Assembly (NCBI RefSeq): GCF_040363165.1
Contig: NZ_BSRG01000015.1
Coordinates: 1-47,149, forward strand
DNA length: 47,149 bases
Direction: 5' to 3'
Source of the DNA: Thermus sp. LT1-2-5
Lineage (GTDB): Bacteria > Deinococcota > Deinococci > Deinococcales > Thermaceae
This document shows positions 42,170 through 47,149 of this stretch, in pieces; the stretch's first letter is position 1, and every line of letters starts with the position of its first letter. A program made the translations under genes and the position numbers. The notes under the pieces were generated by a model. That model was not told where the DNA came from and searched no databases. It was given only the letters and a program-made list of their open reading frames with translations.

Positions 42170-43024
42170 ATGAGGAAAATCTGGGCGTTTTTGTCGGTTC
42201 TCTTGGCCTTAGCCTTTGCCTTTCCCCTCACCCTCACGGACGACCTGGGCCGCTCGGTGACCCTGAAGGCCCCCCCTAAGCGCGTGGTCTCCATGCTGCC
42301 TTCGGTTACGGAGACGGTGTGCGCCCTGGGGGCCTGCGACCGCCTGGTGGCCACGGACGACTACTCGGATTGGCCGGAGAGCGTGAAGCGCCTGCCCAAG
42401 GCGGGGGGGCTTTACAACCCTAACCCCGAGCTGATCGTCTCCTTGAAGCCGGACTTGGTCTTGGTTTCCCGCTACGGCAAGCTTTACGAAACCCTGGAGC
42501 GGGCAGGGCTTACCGTGTTCGTGGTGCGCACGGAAACCTACGAGGACATCTTCAAAACCGTACGCACCCTGGCGCAGCTTCTGGGGCTTGGGTCGCAGGG
42601 GGAAAGGCTGGTGGCCCAGATCCAGAAGGAGGTTTACCAGGAGGAGGCCCGGGCCGCCAAGGCCAAGGCCAGGCCCCGGGTCTACTACGAGATTGACCCC
42701 ACCCCTTACACCGTGGGGCCGGAAAGCTTTATCGGGGTCCTCATCCAGAAGGCCCGGGGGGTGAATATCGTTCCCAAGGAGCTTGGGCTTTTCCCCAAGA
42801 TCGCCCCCGAGTTCGTGGTGGAGAAGAACCCCGAGGTCATCGTGGCCACCTACCCGAACGCCCGGGAAACCATACAGAGCCGACCGGGTTGGAGCCGGGT
42901 GAGGGCGGTGCAGGCGGGGAGGATCTGCGTGTATACGGGGGGGGAGGACAACCTTCTTTCCCGCCCCGGCCCCCGGGTGGCCCAAGGGCTTAGGCTCCTG
43001 GTGGACTGCTTCCACGGGCGCTAG
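42170..43024 (+). CDS. btuF: Cobalamin ABC transporter substrate-binding protein
   Basis: 284 residues: signal peptide (about 1-18), then a class III helical-backbone binding protein (TonB-box independent) with LTDDLGRSVTLKAPPKRVVS, LPSVTETVCALGACDRLVATDDY and NPELIVSLKPDLVL. B12 specificity is inferred from the riboswitch directly upstream, since the same family also binds siderophores. Four cysteines, one near the C-terminus (LLVDCFHGR), may form disulfides. Followed by permease and ATPase. Confidence 0.9.
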   Translation: MRKIWAFLSVLLALAFAFPLTLTDDLGRSVTLKAPPKRVVSMLPSVTETVCALGACDRLVATDDYSDWPESVKRLPKAGGLYNPNPELIVSLKPDLVLVSRYGKLYETLERAGLTVFVVRTETYEDIFKTVRTLAQLLGLGSQGERLVAQIQKEVYQEEARAAKAKARPRVYYEIDPTPYTVGPESFIGVLIQKARGVNIVPKELGLFPKIAPEFVVEKNPEVIVATYPNARETIQSRPGWSRVRAVQAGRICVYTGGEDNLLSRPGPRVAQGLRLLVDCFHGR

Positions 43025-43027
43025 GCC

Positions 43028-44056
43028 ATGACCTTGTCCTTGCCCCTTGCCCTCAGGCGGAGCCTCGTCTTCGCCTGGCTCTTGGCCCTCTTGGCCTTGG
43101 CCTTGGTTTTGGGGCTCGCCTTGGGGGCGGTGGCGGTGCCTTTCGGGGAGGTGGTGCGGGCCCTGTTGGGCCTCGAGGAGAACCCCATCATCACCGAGCT
43201 ACGCCTGCCCAGGGTTCTCGGGGGCATGCTGGTGGGGGCGGCCTTGGGGGTGGCGGGGGCTTCCTTCCAGGGCCTGTTCCGCAACCCCTTGGCCGATCCC
43301 TATCTCATGGGGGCGGCCTCGGGGGCGGCCTTTGGCGTGACCCTGTTGGCGGTCCTTATGGGCGGGCTTTCCCCCGCCTTCGCCCAGCATGCGGTCTTCC
43401 AGGGCCTTCCCCTTTCCGCCACCCTCTTCGGCTTCCTGGGGGCCCTTTTCGCCACCCTCCTCACCCTGGTCTTGGCCGGAGGGGTGGCGCGGACGGGGGA
43501 GCTGGTCTTGGCGGGGGTGGTGGTGGGCAGCGTCCTCACGGGGCTCACCACCTACCTGATGCTCCAGGACGCCGATCGGGTTCGGGCGGTGTTCGCCTAC
43601 ACCCTGGGGAACCTGGCCTTTTTGGGCTGGCCGGGGGTGAGGGCCTTGGCCTTCTTCCTCCTCCTCGCCTTACCGCCCCTTTTCCTCCTGGGCCGGGTCC
43701 TTAACGCCCTGCAGCTTGGGGAGGAGGTGGCGCGAAGCCTGGGCCTTCCCCTCAATGCGCTAAAGCTCCTCCTTTTGGCCGCGGCCAGCCTCCTCACCGC
43801 CGCCAGCGTGGCCCAGGCGGGGATCATCGGCTTCGTGGGGCTCGTCACCCCCCACGCCTTAAGGCGGCTTTTGGGGGAGGACTACCGCCTGCTCCTGCCG
43901 GCGAGCGCCCTGGGCGGGGCCGTCCTTCTGGCCCTGGCCGACCTCCTGGCCCGCACCCTTACCCGGCCCGCCGAGCTTCCCGTGGGGGTGGTGACCACCC
44001 TCCTCGGAGGGCCCTTCTTCCTTTACCTCCTTTGGAGGCGGCGTGGGCGGGCTTGA
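43028..44056 (+). CDS. btuC: Cobalamin ABC transporter permease (FecCD family)
   Basis: 342 residues, about ten membrane helices. Family motifs include ELRLPRVLGGMLVGAALGVAG, GLFRNPLADPYLMGAASGAA and GIIGFVGLVTPHALRRLLGEDYR, the last forming the ATPase contact. ATG 43028 is three bases after btuF, with no good ribosome binding site. Overlaps btuD by 14 bases. Confidence 0.93.
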   Translation: MTLSLPLALRRSLVFAWLLALLALALVLGLALGAVAVPFGEVVRALLGLEENPIITELRLPRVLGGMLVGAALGVAGASFQGLFRNPLADPYLMGAASGAAFGVTLLAVLMGGLSPAFAQHAVFQGLPLSATLFGFLGALFATLLTLVLAGGVARTGELVLAGVVVGSVLTGLTTYLMLQDADRVRAVFAYTLGNLAFLGWPGVRALAFFLLLALPPLFLLGRVLNALQLGEEVARSLGLPLNALKLLLLAAASLLTAASVAQAGIIGFVGLVTPHALRRLLGEDYRLLLPASALGGAVLLALADLLARTLTRPAELPVGVVTTLLGGPFFLYLLWRRRGRA

Positions 44057-44795
44057 GGCGAGGGGTATCGTGGGGCCTTTCGCCCTAAAGGGGGTGGACC
44101 TCAGGGTGGGCCCGGGGGAATGGCTGGCCCTCCTCGGCCCCAACGGCTCCGGCAAGACCACCTTGCTTCGGGTGATGGCGGGGCTTCTTAGGCCCAAAGG
44201 CGGAGCGGTGTACCTGGAGGGGAAGCCCCTTGGCGCCTACGGGAGCTACGCCCGGGGCCGGCTTCTCGCCTACCTGCCCCAAGGAGGGCCTTACCCTGAG
44301 GGGCTTTGGGTGGAGGAGGTGGTGCGCCTGGGGCGGCTTCCCTACCTGGGGCTATGGGGCCGGGAGGGGCGGGAGGACCTCGAGGCGGTGGCCTGGGCCC
44401 TGGAGGCGGCGGGGGCGGCCCACCTTAGGGGGCGGCTCCTCGGTACCCTCTCCGGGGGCGAGCGGCAACGGGTCTTTCTGGCCCGTGCGTTGGCCGCCCG
44501 GCCCCGCTACCTCCTCTTGGACGAGCCCACCACCTATCTGGATCTGGAGCATCAAGGGGAGGTGGTGGCCCTCCTTAGGGCCTTGGCGGGGCGAGGCGTG
44601 GGGGTGCTTTCCGTCCTGCACGACCCCAACCAGGCGGCCTTGGCCCACCGGGTGGCGGTGTTGCGGGAGGGGCGGCTTGTGGCGGAAGGGCCGCCTGCGG
44701 CGGTGCTGACGGAGCCCCTCCTCCAGGGGCTCTACGGGCCCCGGGTGCGGGTGGCCCACGTGGCGGGGAGGCCCCATGTCTACCTGGACGGATAG
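44043..44795 (+). CDS. btuD: Cobalamin ABC transporter ATPase
   Basis: 250 residues. Walker A LLGPNGSGKTTLL, Q loop LPQGG, signature LSGGERQR, Walker B YLLLDEPTTYLD and H loop VLHDPNQAALA are intact. GTG 44043 has GGAGG about four bases upstream in the btuC end. Completes a BtuFCD importer; its end overlaps the next unknown gene by 20 bases. Confidence 0.93.
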   Translation: MGGLEARGIVGPFALKGVDLRVGPGEWLALLGPNGSGKTTLLRVMAGLLRPKGGAVYLEGKPLGAYGSYARGRLLAYLPQGGPYPEGLWVEEVVRLGRLPYLGLWGREGREDLEAVAWALEAAGAAHLRGRLLGTLSGGERQRVFLARALAARPRYLLLDEPTTYLDLEHQGEVVALLRALAGRGVGVLSVLHDPNQAALAHRVAVLREGRLVAEGPPAAVLTEPLLQGLYGPRVRVAHVAGRPHVYLDG

Positions 44796-45108
44796 GGCTC
44801 GGCTTTACGTGCGGGGCCGGGCGCTCCTGCTGGACCTGGGCAAGGAAACCCCTTTTTACACGGAAAGCGGTCCGAGGCGGGCCCGTTACCTCCTGGTGGG
44901 CCGGCTCTCCCCGCCGGAGTGGCTTCGGCTTAGCCTTCCACGGGAAGGGGTGTTGCACTACCCCCTTCCCGTGGACCCCTTGGCTTTTGAGTGGGAGGGG
45001 GAGACCCTCCTGCTACCGGGCCTACGGGTCTACCTGGGCGGGCCTCCTCCCTTCGTGGAAACGCCCTTTTACGCCTGGCGCTTGACGAGAGGAGAGGAGG
45101 AGGGGTAG
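44776..45108 (+). CDS. Unknown 110-residue protein at the end of the btu operon
   Basis: ATG 44776 follows GGGGAGG and lies 20 bases inside btuD. Soluble, no signal peptide; alternating beta segments (RARLYVRGRALLLDLG, YLLVGRLSPPEWL, LLLPGLRVYLGG) and aromatic/proline-rich loops. Typical codon bias. I recognise no family. Its position under a B12 riboswitch makes a cobalamin-related role possible. Confidence 0.65.
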   Translation: MSTWTDRARLYVRGRALLLDLGKETPFYTESGPRRARYLLVGRLSPPEWLRLSLPREGVLHYPLPVDPLAFEWEGETLLLPGLRVYLGGPPPFVETPFYAWRLTRGEEEG

Positions 45109-45111
45109 GGT
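45082..45111 (+). promoter_or_regulatory. Promoter of the FabG-like gene
   Basis: TTGACG (45082-45087), 18-base spacer, TAGGGT (45106-45111). It lies in the 3' end of the previous gene, with the palindrome directly after the -10 box. Confidence 0.5.
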
Positions 45112-45116
45112 GGCCT

Positions 45117-45132
45117 TACCGACCGTTCGGTC
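45117..45132. promoter_or_regulatory. Palindromic TetR-family operator, PfmR-like
   Basis: TACCGACCGTTCGGTC, with the inner perfect palindrome GACCG-TT-CGGTC extended by AC. It fits the consensus TACCGACCGNTNGGTN that I recall for T. thermophilus PfmR, a TetR repressor of phenylacetate and fatty-acid genes. It overlaps the expected transcription start, ideal for repression. Confidence 0.7.
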
Positions 45133-45147
45133 GTGGGGAGGTGCGCC

Positions 45148-45885
45148 GTGCGGCTCAAGGATAAGGTGGTCCTGATTACCGGGGCGGCCCACGGGATCGG
45201 CCGGGCCACCCTGGAGCTCTTCGCCCGGGAAGGGGCGCAGCTCGTGGCCTGCGACATCGAGGAAGGCCCCTTGGCGGAGGCGGCTGCGGCCACGGGGGCC
45301 TTGCCCGTGGTCATGGACGTGGCCGACCCCGCTTCGGTGGAGCGGGGCTTTCAAGAGGCCTTGGCCCGCCTGGGCCGCCTGGACGGGGTGGTGCACTACG
45401 CCGGCATTACCCGGGACAACTTCCACTGGAAGATGCCCTTGGAGGACTGGGAGCTGGTCCTAAGGGTGAACCTCACGGGGAGCTTCCTGGTGGCCAAGGC
45501 GGCCTCGGAGGCCATGCGGGAGCGGAACCCGGGGAGCATCGTGCTCACGTCTAGCCGGGTGTACCTGGGGAACCTAGGACAGGCCAACTATGCGGCCTCC
45601 AAGGCGGGGGTGGTGGGGCTCACCCGGACCCTGGCCTTGGAGCTGGGGCGGTACGGGATCCGGGTAAACGCCCTGGCCCCAGGGTTCATCGAGACGCGGA
45701 TGACGGCCAAGGTACCGGAGAAGGTGCGGGAGAGGGCCATCGCCGCCACGCCCTTGGGCAGGGCGGGAAGCCCCGTGGAGGTGGCCTACGCCGCGCTCTT
45801 TTTGGTTTCCGACGAGTCTAGCTTCATCACCGGCCAGGTGCTCTTCGTGGACGGGGGGCGGACCCTGGGAGCCGCGCCCGCTTAG
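45148..45885 (+). CDS. FabG-like short-chain dehydrogenase/reductase
   Basis: 245 residues. Cofactor loop TGAAHGIG (11-18), catalytic serine S135/S136, Y148 and K152 in YAASK, and the C-terminal ITGQVLFVDGG. The acidic D36 after the second strand (VACDIEE) points to NAD(H), unlike NADPH-dependent biosynthetic FabG, so a degradative 3-hydroxyacyl dehydrogenase role is plausible and agrees with the PfmR-type operator. GTG 45148 has GGGGAGGT five bases upstream. Very similar to a T. thermophilus enzyme annotated as oxoacyl-ACP reductase. Confidence 0.88.
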   Translation: MRLKDKVVLITGAAHGIGRATLELFAREGAQLVACDIEEGPLAEAAAATGALPVVMDVADPASVERGFQEALARLGRLDGVVHYAGITRDNFHWKMPLEDWELVLRVNLTGSFLVAKAASEAMRERNPGSIVLTSSRVYLGNLGQANYAASKAGVVGLTRTLALELGRYGIRVNALAPGFIETRMTAKVPEKVRERAIAATPLGRAGSPVEVAYAALFLVSDESSFITGQVLFVDGGRTLGAAPA

Positions 45886-45909
45886 CGGCCGTAGCCAAGG
45901 GGGTGAGGC

Positions 45910-47100
45910 GTGGACTTTAGCGGACTGGACCGGCTTTTCCGCCACATGACGGAGGAGGGCTTCCTGCCGGGGGCGGTGGTCTTGGTGGCCCGGGAGGGGG
46001 AGGTGGTCTTCCAGGGGGTCTACGGCTATTTGGACCCCGAAAAGCGCCTTCCCATGCGGGAGGACGCCCTTTTCCGCCTCTACTCCATGACCAAGCCCTG
46101 GGTTTCCGCCCTGGCCCTGAGCCTGGTGGAAGAGGGGGCTTTGAGCCTCTTGGACCCGGTGGAGAAGTACCTGCCCGAGCTTGGGGCCTTGCGGGTGGGG
46201 CGGGAGGTGGGCGGGGAGGTGGTGGTGGAGCCCCTTCGGGCCCCCCTCACCGTCTACGAGCTTTTGCGCCACACGGCAGGGTTTACCTATGGGGTCTTCT
46301 TCTCCTCCCCGGTGAAGCGGCTTTACCTCGAGGCCGGCGTGGACCGCTTCGATCTGGACCGGGAGGCCTTCTTGGAACGGCTCGCCGCTTTGCCCCTCCG
46401 CTTCCAACCGGGGGAGGCCTTTGAGTACGGGCTTTCCACCGACGTGTTGGGCCACCTCCTGGAGGCGGCCACGGGGAAGAGCCTAAAGGACCTCTTGGAA
46501 GCGTGGGTCTTTGCCCCTTTGGGCCTGCGGGATTCCGGCTTCCAGGCCAAAGACCCCACCCGCCTGGCCCAGCCCTTTTCCCGGGACCCGGAAACGGGCC
46601 GGCGCATCGTCCTCATCCCCGTGGAGGCCCCACCCCCCCGGTACGCCGGCGGGATGGGCGGGGTGAGCACCGCTTCCGAGTACCTGGGGTTCCTCGAGGC
46701 CCTGCGCACCGGCAAAGGCCTCCTCCACCCCCGCTTGGCCCGGCTCATGACGCAAGACCACCTGGGCCCCCTCTACGTCGAGGGCTTGAAGCGGGGCCCC
46801 GAGTACCTTCCGGGGCCGGGGTACGGCTTTGGGCTTGGGGTGGCGGTGCGCTTGGGCGAGGCGGGCCTTTCGCCGGGAAGCCCGGGGGAGTTCACCTGGG
46901 CCGGGTTTGGCGGCACCTACTTCTTCGTGGACCCCGCCTTGGGCGTGAGCGCCCTGTACCTGAGCCAGGCGCCCAATCTGCTTTCCGTGTTGGAGCCGGC
47001 AAGGGCCCTTCACTCGCGGCTGGGGGCTAAGTGCCCTCCCCCAAGATTTTCAACTCCACACCCCCGAGGGCCCTTAGGGCCTGCACCACAGCCTCTTTAA
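45910..47100 (+). CDS. Beta-lactamase-family serine hydrolase (EstB/class C type)
   Basis: 396 residues. The nucleophile motif SMTK (S59, K62) and a YGLS motif (Y173) correspond to the SxxK and YxN/YxS sites; LLRHTAGFTYG and GMGGVSTASEYLGF are typical of the class C / EstB esterase family. No signal peptide. AAGGGGGTGAG precedes GTG 45910. The last about 24 residues (from LGAKCPPPRF) lose codon bias and lie antisense to an open frame from the right edge, so the true end is probably near 47030 and the tail is an accident of a rearranged junction. Confidence 0.85.
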   Translation: MDFSGLDRLFRHMTEEGFLPGAVVLVAREGEVVFQGVYGYLDPEKRLPMREDALFRLYSMTKPWVSALALSLVEEGALSLLDPVEKYLPELGALRVGREVGGEVVVEPLRAPLTVYELLRHTAGFTYGVFFSSPVKRLYLEAGVDRFDLDREAFLERLAALPLRFQPGEAFEYGLSTDVLGHLLEAATGKSLKDLLEAWVFAPLGLRDSGFQAKDPTRLAQPFSRDPETGRRIVLIPVEAPPPRYAGGMGGVSTASEYLGFLEALRTGKGLLHPRLARLMTQDHLGPLYVEGLKRGPEYLPGPGYGFGLGVAVRLGEAGLSPGSPGEFTWAGFGGTYFFVDPALGVSALYLSQAPNLLSVLEPARALHSRLGAKCPPPRFSTPHPRGPLGPAPQPL

Positions 47101-47149
47101 GCTCCTCCACGCTCCCGTAGTGCCGCCTCGGCATCAAATACCCCTTCAC
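47027..47149 (-). CDS. C-terminal fragment of an unidentified protein, possibly transposase
   Basis: On the minus strand a frame entering at 47149 reads 40 residues to a TAG at 47029-47027, including LMPRRHYGSVEELKEAVVQA. A strongly basic stretch followed by an amphipathic helix at the end is common in IS-family DDE transposases, but the fragment is too short to assign. It overlaps the tail of the convergent hydrolase gene by 74 bases. The rest of the gene lies outside the window. Confidence 0.4.
   Translation of the reverse strand: MKGYLMPRRHYGSVEELKEAVVQALRALGGVELKILGEGT

Overview
The window is high-GC DNA with third codon positions almost always G or C, dense operons, GTG/TTG starts and many very short or absent leaders. 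Protein sequences closely resemble Thermus thermophilus proteins (ValS, RecJ, Mlc, the glucose-binding protein, RimO, TrkA/TrkH, quinone reductase) but clearly differ, so this is a chromosomal piece of a Thermus species other than T. thermophilus. It is mostly ordinary housekeeping and transport DNA. I found no CRISPR array, rRNA or complete insertion sequence.

Layout: 1-105 is the end of an exopolysaccharide sugar transferase, followed by about 370 bases of atypical, gene-free DNA and a tRNA-Gln with a near-consensus promoter. 640-8263: lone receiver protein, class A PBP, TrmJ-type methylase, orphan histidine kinase, LMW phosphatase plus fructosamine-kinase pair (protein deglycation), a DUF4388 protein and PsuG. 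8268-15771: RodZ/PEGA protein, RimO, TrkA-TrkH potassium uptake, maltodextrin phosphorylase. 15828-21211: an amino-acid ABC transporter whose ATPase gene is separated from its binding-protein and permease genes by a complete TAXI-TRAP transporter. 21580-23024 (minus): Xis/antitoxin-like HTH gene translationally coupled to a patatin gene. 23058-27383: trpC, hisA, a LapA-like gene, recJ and a frameshifted unknown gene, convergent with valS. 30670-34162: Mrp, a SufR-like cysteine-rich regulator, PrmA, RsmE and a lipoprotein. 34121-37392: AEC transporter, OCD-family enzyme, quinone oxidoreductase, single-domain globin. 37389-41744 (minus): mlc plus the glucose/mannose ABC operon without its ATPase. 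41810-45108: cobalamin riboswitch and btuFCD plus an unknown gene. 45082-45885: a FabG-like dehydrogenase behind a palindrome matching the T. thermophilus PfmR site. The right edge has a serine hydrolase and, antisense to its tail, the end of an unidentified gene.

Recurring themes: (i) at least twelve genes have a TAnnnT -10 hexamer ending 6-8 bases before the start codon, the leaderless layout known in Thermus; (ii) all three binding-protein/permease junctions carry a strong intercistronic hairpin, probably setting binding protein above permease; (iii) all internal convergent gene pairs overlap tail to tail. The least explained items are the HTH-patatin pair with its direct-repeat operator, the interleaved ABC/TRAP locus, and the damaged gene after recJ. 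All identifications are by reading; no database search was possible.
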